From Actinoplanes italicus (GTDB taxonomy: Bacteria > Actinomycetota > Actinomycetes > Mycobacteriales > Micromonosporaceae), in NCBI RefSeq assembly GCF_003001815.1, contig NZ_PVMZ01000005.1, forward strand, positions 62,001 to 126,000: DNA of 64,000 nucleotides, given 5' to 3'. A program made the translations under genes and the position numbers. The notes beneath the pieces were generated by a model. The model ran no database searches, was not told where the DNA came from, and saw nothing but the letters and a program-made list of their open reading frames with translations. Below, piece after piece: positions 35,158-43,097 of this stretch. The stretch's first letter is position 1, and each line of letters begins with the position of its first letter.

Positions 35158-36846
35158 ATGCAACACCCTTCGGACTCGGTGGAGATCGACGAGCCTGAGG
35201 AGAACGGGCAGCTCGCGCCGGTCGCCGACGACACGGCTGAGCCATCGACGGTTCTCGCGGAGGTATTGCCGGGAATCGCCGTCGTCTTCGGCGAGGTGCC
35301 GGCGGAATTCAAGCTCGAAATGATTGACTTCGGGCTCGTTCCGGCCTCCGATCGGGGGCAGATCTCGACATTTCTCGCCACCATCGGGAACACCGCGACC
35401 GTGCTCGGCAATGCCGGAAAGGCGATGGCCGGCGCGCAGGGTCTCTACCGGCTGGGCGCCGCGAGTCAGGCATGGCTGGGAGCGGGCGGCGCCCTCGCGG
35501 TCAAGGACGGCGCGAACCTCGGCGCGGTGTTCCACAACGGGAAGATCGTTCACCAGGCCCGGTTCATCCCGGTGTCCGCGATCAACCCGGCGGAGCTGCT
35601 GGCCACGCTCGGCCCGGCGATCTCGATGATCGCCATCCAGATGCAGCTGAGTGAGGTGACCGGCCTCGCCCGTACGAACATCGCGCTGACCAACCAGGTC
35701 CTCACCGACATCCGCCACGAACAGTGGGCCGAGCTGGAAGGGCTCGTCGGCAGCATCGACCGTGCGATCACCCGGGCCCGGGAGATCGAGGCAGTCGCCC
35801 CGTCGCTGTGGGACGGCATCGCGGCCACCGAACCGGACCTGCGCAAACAACGCAATCTGTACCGGATGAACGTCAGCAACCACGTCCGGCAGATCCGCCA
35901 CGACGAACCGGGCCGCCGCGCCTATCTCGAGACGAACGCCGAGGCGATCCTCTTCGACGCCCACGCCCTGCTGTCGTCACTCAAGGCGTGGACCGGGTAC
36001 CAGGCGCTGCACGCCGCGCGGGCACGCGGCGCCGGGGCCGAGAACCCGGACGAGGCACGGCTCGTCGACGTCATCGCCCGCGACACCCGGGAGGCTCTCG
36101 AACCCGCTCTGGCCGACACCACCGCCCTGGTCGACGCGCTGACCCGGGAGCTGCGCATCATCGTCGAGCTGCCCGGACGCGCGACCCTGCCGCTGTCGAG
36201 CAGGCGTAAGGATTCGGCCGCGGTCCGCCGGACCGCCACCCAGCTGCTGGAGGCGATCCAGCCGCTCGCCGACGCCCTCCACCCGCCGGCTCCCGAACTG
36301 GAAGCGCCCGGCGCCGTCTGCGCGCCCGAGTCGCTGGACCTCGCACCGTACCTGCGGATCCTGCGCTGGTACCTCGACGACGGCGAGAGCCTGCGGGCCG
36401 TCGGCTTCGCGGACGAGCCGGACTCCCCCGACGCGATCTCCTCCGTGCTCAGCGGTGCGCGGGGCCTGTTCGCGGCCGCCATGGACAAACCCACGACCAG
36501 GACTCTCGTCGTGGTCACCGATCGCCGGATCATCATCGGCCGCACGGACACGTTCCTCGAGCAGGCCGAGATCCGCCAGGAGTTCCCGGTCGAGGTGGTG
36601 CGCTACGTGCGGGTGACGACAGGCCAGGACAAGAACTCGCGGTCGGCGATCGACCTGATCACCCGCGACGAGAACATCCGCTGGCAGTTCCCGTCCGACG
36701 TCGACAACACCCGGGTGGACACGCTCGCGGCCGTGCTCGCCGAGTCGATGACGATCCCGGACACCGAACGCGAGGAACTGCGGCGCCGCAACCACGCCCT
36801 GGCCGTGGCCGGAGCCGAGCGTGCGATCACGGAGACGGCAGACTGA
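35158..36846 (+). CDS. Hypothetical protein with C-terminal PH-like domain
   Basis: 562 residues; GGAGGAG lies 8 nt upstream of ATG 35158. No family is recognised for the body. Residues about 75-115 are Gly/Ala-rich and mildly hydrophobic, about 150-190 helical, and 190-370 strongly helical with many Arg/Glu. The last 110 residues (RTLVVVTDRRIIIGR, ending IRWQFPSDVDNTRVDTLAAVLA) look like a bacterial PH-like domain. No signal peptide is seen, so it is probably cytoplasmic. Its end overlaps the decayed EAL gene on the other strand by 20 bp. Confidence 0.75.
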   Translation: MQHPSDSVEIDEPEENGQLAPVADDTAEPSTVLAEVLPGIAVVFGEVPAEFKLEMIDFGLVPASDRGQISTFLATIGNTATVLGNAGKAMAGAQGLYRLGAASQAWLGAGGALAVKDGANLGAVFHNGKIVHQARFIPVSAINPAELLATLGPAISMIAIQMQLSEVTGLARTNIALTNQVLTDIRHEQWAELEGLVGSIDRAITRAREIEAVAPSLWDGIAATEPDLRKQRNLYRMNVSNHVRQIRHDEPGRRAYLETNAEAILFDAHALLSSLKAWTGYQALHAARARGAGAENPDEARLVDVIARDTREALEPALADTTALVDALTRELRIIVELPGRATLPLSSRRKDSAAVRRTATQLLEAIQPLADALHPPAPELEAPGAVCAPESLDLAPYLRILRWYLDDGESLRAVGFADEPDSPDAISSVLSGARGLFAAAMDKPTTRTLVVVTDRRIIIGRTDTFLEQAEIRQEFPVEVVRYVRVTTGQDKNSRSAIDLITRDENIRWQFPSDVDNTRVDTLAAVLAESMTIPDTEREELRRRNHALAVAGAERAITETAD

Positions 36847-37270
36847 CGGAGAAGCGGTCGTGCAGGTCGGCGGCGGGCATCGGGCGCGCGAAGTGGAAGC
36901 CCTGGGCCTTCTCATAGCCGAGTCCGGTCAGCTGGGCGGCCTGCTCGGCCGTCTCGATGCCCTCGGCCACCGCGGCCAGACCGAACGCCCGGGCCATCTG
37001 CACGACCACTGTCGCGATCGCGTCGGAGCCACCGTCGGGCACGAAGGAGCGGTCGAGCTTGATCTGGTGGACCGGAGGCGGGGAAGCCGGGTCGGTCCGC
37101 ACCCGGCGGCAGAGCACGAGCGCCGGGACGATGGCCGCGATCATCATCAGCCGGTCGACCGGCGACGGCCAGAACCGCCCGAGGTGCTCCTGGAGCGCGA
37201 CGCCACGACATCGACAATCGTCAGCGCGGTGACGGCCTGGAATCCCCGATCGGCGAAGAGCGGCGGACAT
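36827..37270 (-). pseudogene. Truncated EAL-domain gene remnant
   Basis: The reverse strand from about 37073 down to 36827 encodes the C-terminal third of an EAL phosphodiesterase domain: IKLDRSFV, VVVQMARAFGLAAVAEGIET, GYEKAQGFHFARPMPA. The EAL/EVL motif and upstream metal ligands are missing. Just before it is a hydrophobic segment (LMMIAAIVPALVLCRR), as if a deletion joined an N-terminal membrane region to the EAL tail. It cannot be an active enzyme. The rest of the gap 36847-37357 shows nothing recognisable. Confidence 0.7.
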
Positions 37271-37357
37271 CCGGGCTGGTCGGGCACATTATCTCCATCG
37301 GACGCCACCCCGCCCGACTTGAGCGGCTACGCCTGTGCGCTGCGGCAGACTGACGTC

Positions 37358-38818
37358 ATGAGGACGCGGTGGCTGTTCGCCGACCAGCTTGGACCGCACT
37401 TCCTCGACGACCCCGGGCAGCAGGTCCTGCTGATCGAGTCGAAGGCCGTCTTCCGGCGGCGCGCCTTCCACCGGCAGAAGGCGCACCTCGTGCTGTCCGC
37501 GCTGCGGCACCGGGCGCAGGACGACAGCGTGCGGCTGGTGCGCGCGGAGACGTACGCCCAAGGGGTGGGAAACCAACCGCTGACCGTGTGCCATCCCACC
37601 TCCCGTGCCGCCCGCGGCCTGGTCCGGCGTCTGCCGGATGTCGAGATGCTGCCGCCGCGGGGCTTCGTCACCGCACCGCAGGACTTCGTGGCGTGGGCCG
37701 GCGGGCGCGACCACCTGCGGCTGGAGGACTTCTACCGGCACGCCCGGCGCCTGCACGGCGTGCTGATGGACGGTGCCGAGCCGGCGGGCGGGCGCTGGAA
37801 CCTGGACGCCGACAACCGGCAGCCACCGCCACGTGGCGCGCAACGCCTCGACGTGCCGGCGCCGCCGGAGATCGTCGAGGACGAGATCGACCATGAGGTA
37901 CGCGCGGAACTGGACCGCTGGCAGCGCGAGGACGGCATCGAGTTCGTCGGCAACGACGGTCCCCGCCTGTTCCCGGCGACCCGGCAGGAGGCGCTGGCCC
38001 GGCTGCGCCACTTCATCGAGCACCGCCTGCCGATGTTCGGCCCCTACGAGGACGCGATGCTCGCGGGCGACCCGTGGATGGCGCACAGCATGCTCAGTCC
38101 CGCGATCAACCTGGGCCTGCTCGATCCGGCCGAGGTGATCGAGGCGGCCGAGGACGCCTACCGGTCGGGGGCGGCGCCGCTGGCCGGTGTCGAGGGCTTC
38201 ATCCGGCAGATCCTCGGCTGGCGCGACTTCATCTGGCATCTGTACTGGTACTTCGAGCCCCGCTACCGCGCCGTCAACGAGCTGAAGGCCCGCAAGGAAC
38301 TGCCGAAGTGGTTCGCCGACCTGAACGCCGACGCGGTCGAGGCGCGCTGCCTGTCCGACGTGCTGGCCGGGGTCCGCGACCGCGGGTGGGTGCACCACAT
38401 CCCGCGGCTCATGGTGCTCGGCAACTACGCGATGCAACGCGGATGGCGGCCGGGCGCGGTGTCCGACTGGTTCCATCGGTGCTTCGTCGACGGCTACGAG
38501 TGGGTGATGACGGCCAACGTGGTCGGCATGAGCCAGTACGCCGACGGCGGGCGGATGAGCAGCAAGCCGTACGCGGCGGGCGGAGCCTACGTGCACCGGA
38601 TGAGCGACTACTGCGGTGGCTGCCGCTACGACCCGAAGGTGCGTGCGGGGGACGACGCGTGCCCGTACACCGCCGGGTATTGGAATTTCCTGGCCCGCCA
38701 CGAGCGGGAATTCGCCGGCAACCACCGGATGGCGCAGCCGCTGCGCGGACTGCACCGGCTCACCGACCTCGAGGCGCTGGTGGAGCAGGAGAAGGCGCGC
38801 GGCTCCCGGGCGCCGTGA
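37358..38818 (+). CDS. Iron-sulfur cryptochrome/photolyase (FeS-BCP class)
   Basis: 486 residues from ATG 37358. The N-terminus (TRWLFADQLGPHFLDD) and core (EGFIRQILGWRDFIWHLYWYFEP, NYAMQRGWRPGAVSDWFHRCFVDGYEWVMTANVVGMSQYADGG) mark the bacterial cryptochrome/(6-4) photolyase group. Four cysteines, Cys331, Cys419, Cys422 and Cys435, are spaced 88, 3 and 13 apart. That is exactly the cluster spacing of Agrobacterium PhrB (350, 438, 441, 454), so a 4Fe-4S cluster is expected along with FAD. It would repair UV lesions using light. Confidence 0.93.
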   Translation: MRTRWLFADQLGPHFLDDPGQQVLLIESKAVFRRRAFHRQKAHLVLSALRHRAQDDSVRLVRAETYAQGVGNQPLTVCHPTSRAARGLVRRLPDVEMLPPRGFVTAPQDFVAWAGGRDHLRLEDFYRHARRLHGVLMDGAEPAGGRWNLDADNRQPPPRGAQRLDVPAPPEIVEDEIDHEVRAELDRWQREDGIEFVGNDGPRLFPATRQEALARLRHFIEHRLPMFGPYEDAMLAGDPWMAHSMLSPAINLGLLDPAEVIEAAEDAYRSGAAPLAGVEGFIRQILGWRDFIWHLYWYFEPRYRAVNELKARKELPKWFADLNADAVEARCLSDVLAGVRDRGWVHHIPRLMVLGNYAMQRGWRPGAVSDWFHRCFVDGYEWVMTANVVGMSQYADGGRMSSKPYAAGGAYVHRMSDYCGGCRYDPKVRAGDDACPYTAGYWNFLARHEREFAGNHRMAQPLRGLHRLTDLEALVEQEKARGSRAP

Positions 38819-38825
38819 CGCCGCC

Positions 38826-39548
38826 TCACCCGGTGGTGCCGTGCACGCTGCCCGCATCCGCCGTCGGCGGGCTGGACGGTGGCGGCTCGTCCGCGCGAGC
38901 CAGGATGGCCGTAGCGGCGATCAGGGCGGCGACGCCGACGGCCGGCATGACGGCCAGGTACCCGCTGGACGTCGCGAGCAGCCCGGCGGCGGCTGACGGC
39001 GCGCCCGCCCTGGCGAGGGTGACCAGTGCGGCCAGGGTTCCGGCGATCCCGGCGTACGCCGTGGTGCCGTAGCGGTCCGCCAGCAACTGCGGGGTGGCAA
39101 GGCTCGCGATGCCGGAACCTAGTCCGAACAGCACCACGGCCAGGATGGCGCCCGGGCGGTTCCCGGCCATGACCGGCAGGAGGAACGCGGCGATCGCCTG
39201 CACGGCGAAGATCGCGGCGACGGCTCGGTGCAGGCGCATGCGGCGGCCGGCGGCCGTGAGCAGCAGCCGACCGGTGACCGACAGGACACCGGGCAGCCCG
39301 GCCACCGTGGCGGCGAAGGTCGCCGGGTGGCCCCGGCTGGTGAGGAAGCCGACCAGGTGCACGGTCAGGATCGCCGTGGTCAGTGCGCCGGTGACCGCGG
39401 CCGGTGAGGTACGCAGATCGGCGGCGACCGGGTGCAGGAGCACAGCGAAGGCGTAGTAGAGAACGCCGTACCCCATCGTCTGCGTGGTCGCGAAAGTCGC
39501 GACGATCCGCCGGCCACGAACCGCGGCCGGCGAACTCGGAACACCCAT
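38826..39548 (-). pseudogene. MFS transporter with internal deletion
   Basis: 240 residues, where MFS transporters have about 400. The N-terminus (ATFATTQTMGYGVLYYAFAVLLHPVAADL, TSPAAVTGALTTAIL) is helix 1 and the start of helix 2. It then runs directly into TVHLVGFLTSRGHPATF and VTGRLLLTAAGRR, which belong to the second half (about helix 7 on). Some 150 residues appear to be missing in frame. Expression may continue, but transport is doubtful. It starts 5 bp after the arsO stop, so it was probably an arsenic-operon member. Confidence 0.6.
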
Positions 39549-39553
39549 CGGTT

Positions 39554-40972
39554 TCAGCAGCAGGACCCCGCCTGCTCGCCGCCCGGCTTCTCGCCGAGGG
39601 TGATCAGCTGGACCGGGGAGGTCAGCAGGCCACCGGCGATTCCGGTCGCAAGGCCGCGGCCGGCGGGCTCGATCGTGGCCGGGGCGGCTGCACCGCAGCA
39701 GCCGCCGCCCGCGGTGACGGTGTCGGCGTCGACGATCGGATCGCTGTTGCAGACGCCGGTCTCCGGCAGGTCGAGCCGGACATCGCGGGCCGCCTCCCAG
39801 TCGCCGGCCAGGGCGGCGGCCACCGAGCGGGCCTGCTCGTAGCCGGTGGCGAGCAGGAACGTCGGCGCGCGGCCGTAACTCTTGACGCCGATGGCGTAGT
39901 AGCCGGGCTCGGGGTGGGCGAGTTCGTCGACGCCGTGCGGCGGGACCGTGCCGCAGGAGTGCTCGTTCGGGTCGATCAGCGGCGCCAGGGCCCGGGTGGA
40001 GCCGAGGATCGGGTCGAGGTCGAGACGCAGCTCGCCGGTGATGGTGTGGTCGGGCCGGAAGCCGGTGGCCGAGACGATCCGGTCGGCGGTGACGGTGCGT
40101 TCGCCGTCGGACACCCGCACCGCGTCGCCGTCGACGGTGACCCGCTGAGCCAGGAACCGGGTGAGCAGGGTGACGGCGCCGCGCTCGACGGCCTGGCGCA
40201 GGCGGGTGCCGAGGGCGCCGCGCTCGGGCAGGGCGTCGGCGCTCTGTCCGCCGTAGGTGCGGGTCGGGGCGCCGGCACGGACGGCCCAGGTCACCTCGGT
40301 ACCGGGTACCTGTTCGGCGAGGGCGGCCAGAGCCAGGATGGTGTTGGCCGCCGAGTGCCCGGCGCCCACCACGAGGACGCGGCGGCCGGCGAATCGGTCA
40401 CGGTCGCGGCCCAGGACGTCCGGAAGAGCACTCTCGAGGTACGCCGCCGCGCCGTCCTCGCCGTGGGCGGGGATGCCGTACGCGCCGAGCACGTTGGGGG
40501 TGCCCCAGGTGCCGGAGGCGTCGATGACCGCGCGGGCGTGGATGTCGGTGCCGTCGGCCAGCCGGACCAGGAACGGCGTGTCGTCGCGCCCGGCGCTGCG
40601 TACCCGGTCCAGGCCGAGGCGGGTGACCGCGGCGACCCGGGCGCGGTACCGGATGTGCGGCTTGAGGTCGGGCAGGTCTGCGAGCGGCTGCAGGTAGTCG
40701 GCGGCGAGGTCGGCGCCGGTGGGCAGCCTGTCGTCGTCGGGACGCACCCAGCCGGCGTCGCCGAGCAGGCGGGCGGCGGCCGGGTCGATGTTGTAGCGCC
40801 ACGGCGAGAACAGCCGCACGTGACCCCATCGGCGGACGGCGTCGGCTGGTCCGTCACCTGCCTCGAGGACCTGGAAGGGCAGGCCGCGCTCGACGAGGTG
40901 CGCGGCGGCGGCGAGACCGACCGGCCCGGCCCCGATGACCACCACGGGAAGGTTGGAGAGCTGGTTGACCAT
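39554..40972 (-). CDS. arsO: ArsO-type flavin-dependent monooxygenase
   Basis: 472 residues from ATG 40972. Two dinucleotide sites are clear: VVVIGAGPVGLAAAAHL near the N-terminus (FAD) and RVLVVGAGHSAANT mid-protein (NADPH). ATGF marks the second FAD contact. The C-terminus is Cys-rich (GGGCCGAA, and AGSCC at the very end), a feature seen in ArsO-like proteins of actinobacterial arsenic operons and a plausible arsenic or metal contact. It is divergent from an arsR gene with a 94-bp gap holding dyads. Oxidation chemistry on an arsenical is inferred from family and context. Confidence 0.8.
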   Translation of the reverse strand: MVNQLSNLPVVVIGAGPVGLAAAAHLVERGLPFQVLEAGDGPADAVRRWGHVRLFSPWRYNIDPAAARLLGDAGWVRPDDDRLPTGADLAADYLQPLADLPDLKPHIRYRARVAAVTRLGLDRVRSAGRDDTPFLVRLADGTDIHARAVIDASGTWGTPNVLGAYGIPAHGEDGAAAYLESALPDVLGRDRDRFAGRRVLVVGAGHSAANTILALAALAEQVPGTEVTWAVRAGAPTRTYGGQSADALPERGALGTRLRQAVERGAVTLLTRFLAQRVTVDGDAVRVSDGERTVTADRIVSATGFRPDHTITGELRLDLDPILGSTRALAPLIDPNEHSCGTVPPHGVDELAHPEPGYYAIGVKSYGRAPTFLLATGYEQARSVAAALAGDWEAARDVRLDLPETGVCNSDPIVDADTVTAGGGCCGAAAPATIEPAGRGLATGIAGGLLTSPVQLITLGEKPGGEQAGSCC

Positions 40973-40987
40973 GAGCGACACCGCTTT

Positions 40988-41027
40988 CGGTTTCGACAAC
41001 TGTCGGATTCGATGGTTCTCGAAACCG
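40988..41027. promoter_or_regulatory. Candidate ArsR operator between arsO and arsR
   Basis: CGGTTTCGA (40988-40996) and TCGAAACCG (41019-41027) are perfect 9-bp inverted repeats. Inside, CGACA/TGTCG (40994-41005) forms a second dyad. The element sits between the divergent starts at 40972 and 41067. Confidence 0.55.
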
Positions 41028-41066
41028 AGACTTGCACGCGGATTCGATCGTTGTCAAACTCGACCC

Positions 41067-41453
41067 ATGTCGAAACCGGCCGCCCCCACCGCGCCCTGCT
41101 GTCCACCGATGACGCAGCAGCGCCTCGACTCCACCGCGGCGGTGAACCTCTCAGCCGCCTTCAAGGCCCTGGGCGATCCGGTCCGCCTCCAGCTGATGTC
41201 GATGATCGCCTCGGCGCCCGGCGGGGAGATCTGCGTCTGCGACCTCACCCCCGCCTTCGACGTGTCCGGCTCGACCATCTCCCACCACCTGAAGACACTG
41301 CGCGAGGCCGGCCTGGTCGACGCCGAACGCCGCGCGAGCTGGGTCTATTACCGGCCCCGCCCCGACCTGATGCGGCAACTCGCCGTCCTGCTCACCCCCG
41401 ACGCGGAGCCTTCTCCCGATAGTCGCGCGGGGAAAGGCCGTGGAAACGGGTGA
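41067..41453 (+). CDS. arsR: ArsR-family arsenic-responsive repressor
   Basis: 128 residues from ATG 41067. The winged HTH is standard (AFKALGDPVRLQLM; GSTISHHLKTLREAGLV). EICVCDL holds the As(III)-binding cysteines Cys56 and Cys58. An N-terminal Cys11-Cys12 pair is also present, recalling the Corynebacterium ArsR in which such a pair joins the metal site. It probably represses arsO and itself. The last 62 bp overlap the end of the convergent AraC gene. Confidence 0.92.
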   Translation: MSKPAAPTAPCCPPMTQQRLDSTAAVNLSAAFKALGDPVRLQLMSMIASAPGGEICVCDLTPAFDVSGSTISHHLKTLREAGLVDAERRASWVYYRPRPDLMRQLAVLLTPDAEPSPDSRAGKGRGNG

Positions 41454-43005
41454 AGGCGGTGCTGAACGCCGGCAGATGGGCGTAACCGACACGGCGGGCC
41501 ACGGTGCCGGGCTTGGCACCACCGGCCAGCAGGTCGCGAGCGATGCGCATGCGGGCGGCGTAGCGCCAGCGGGCGAAGGTCATGCCGGTCTCGTCACGGA
41601 AGGCCTGACGCACCTCGGCGAGGACGTCGAACGCGGCCGATTCATGCGACACGTCGATATGGCGCAGGTAGTCCATCGCGACCGCGCGTGCACGCGGATC
41701 GGTGGGCATCGGCACCGACAGCGCCCGTTGCGTAGCGACCTGTTCGGCGAACAGGTCGAGGATGTGCCGGGGATCGTAGTCGTCGGGGTGCAGTCCCGAC
41801 CGGGCGCTGATGGAGCAGTGCATCAGGTAGTCGTCCCAGGCGGGTGGGAACCGCACCTGCAGCGGCTCGGTCAGCTGGAGGTCGGCGGTGCCGGCGTTGC
41901 CGAGGGGCAGTGAGATGGAGTTCGCGCGCAGACCGGTGACGTGCTGCAGGCCCGCGGGGATCCACGTCGCGACGCCGCGGTGCCGCTCGTAACGGCTCTC
42001 GCCGATGTCAAGGTATCCGTTGCCGCGGTACATCCAGGTCAGGACGTGCATGTCGTTGGCGTGCGGTGAGGTGCGGGCGGCGGGCAGCAGATCGGACGCG
42101 GTGGCGAACGCACCGTCGCCGCGCACCATGCGCATGAGCTCATCGGTCTGACGCGCCAGCGTGGCGCGCGGCGTCAGGTCGGCACGCACGGAACCGGCGG
42201 CGAGCTTCCTGCCGAAGTCGTGGGGCGTCAGCCCGTACTGCTGCTTGAACGCGCGGGTGAAGCCGTTGCGGCTGGCGAAGCCCACGCGCGCGGCCGCCTG
42301 GTCGACGTCGTATCCCGCCACCAGGAGCTCGACGGCCGCGATCAGCCGGTTACGCAGCCGCCACTGCTCGAAGGTGAGCCCGGTGCCGGCGAGGAAGTCC
42401 CGGCGCAGGGTCCGCGGGCTGGACAGCGCCTTGCTCGCCCACTGCTCGACGGTGAGGTCGATCGCGGGATCGCGGAGCAGCTGCTCGGCCACCTCCCTGG
42501 CACCGGTGGCTCTCGGCATCTCCGGCAGCGCGACGGCACTCTCGCTCGGTGCGGTGCCGGGCGGGCGCCCTCGAAGCAGGAGATCGGTGATCGCGTCCGG
42601 GAGGCACCCGTGCCCGTCCAGCGGGGTGACCTGCAGGTTGAAGTGCTGGATCAGCCAGTCCTGCCAGCCGTCGGGCACCTCGAACCGGGTGGTCTCCGGC
42701 GGCCCGTCCGCACCGGGGTGGAGCCACAGGGGGAAGGCGACCGTGCCGGGCTCGGTGATGATCGCGCGGTGGTCCCACCCGGCCGCCGGAATCCAGGTGC
42801 CCTGCCCGGCGGTGAGGTGGAACACCGCGTCGCCGTCGATGCGGACGTGTGCCGTGCCGGTGCGGACCCAGATCAGCAGCGGGCGGCGGGGATGCCCCGT
42901 CGAGTCCGACCGCATCACCGGAATGAGCGGAGGGTCGCTCGCGTCGGCGGGGAACAGGGACGAGGGCGCCACGCCATAAACATTACGGCAGTCTGCGCAC
43001 ACCAT
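41392..43005 (-). CDS. Tandem-duplicated AraC-family regulator
   Basis: 537 residues holding two AraC units in series. Unit 1 (about 35-275) has a cupin-like sensor (GQGTWIPAAGWDHRA) and an HTH pair ending GFASRNGFTRAFKQQYGLTPHDF. Unit 2 (about 290-530) repeats the plan (GVATWIPAGLQHVTG; RVGYAHLPAFSTAFTRFHGLSPRDY). Such double regulators are unusual. It is divergent from the siderophore operon, and an iron box overlaps its upstream region, so it probably activates that operon in response to the ferric siderophore. A GTG about 33 bp downstream of ATG 43005 is an alternative start. Confidence 0.87.
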   Translation of the reverse strand: MVCADCRNVYGVAPSSLFPADASDPPLIPVMRSDSTGHPRRPLLIWVRTGTAHVRIDGDAVFHLTAGQGTWIPAAGWDHRAIITEPGTVAFPLWLHPGADGPPETTRFEVPDGWQDWLIQHFNLQVTPLDGHGCLPDAITDLLLRGRPPGTAPSESAVALPEMPRATGAREVAEQLLRDPAIDLTVEQWASKALSSPRTLRRDFLAGTGLTFEQWRLRNRLIAAVELLVAGYDVDQAAARVGFASRNGFTRAFKQQYGLTPHDFGRKLAAGSVRADLTPRATLARQTDELMRMVRGDGAFATASDLLPAARTSPHANDMHVLTWMYRGNGYLDIGESRYERHRGVATWIPAGLQHVTGLRANSISLPLGNAGTADLQLTEPLQVRFPPAWDDYLMHCSISARSGLHPDDYDPRHILDLFAEQVATQRALSVPMPTDPRARAVAMDYLRHIDVSHESAAFDVLAEVRQAFRDETGMTFARWRYAARMRIARDLLAGGAKPGTVARRVGYAHLPAFSTAFTRFHGLSPRDYREKAPRRG

Positions 43006-43011
43006 TGCATG

Positions 43012-43030
43012 TAAGGCTTGCCTAACCTTA
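43012..43030. promoter_or_regulatory. DtxR/IdeR-type iron box
   Basis: TAAGGCTTGCCTAACCTTA resembles the 19-bp DtxR/IdeR operator (TTAGGTTAGGCTAACCTAA). It lies 6 bp upstream of the AraC start and 67 bp upstream of the siderophore-interacting protein gene, so both directions could be iron-repressed. Confidence 0.75.
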
Positions 43031-43097
43031 CCTTTGCTCCGCCGCTCCGGTGGTGTGGTGCCGACTCTGCCGTACGACCAGAAGGGCTGTCCTCAGC

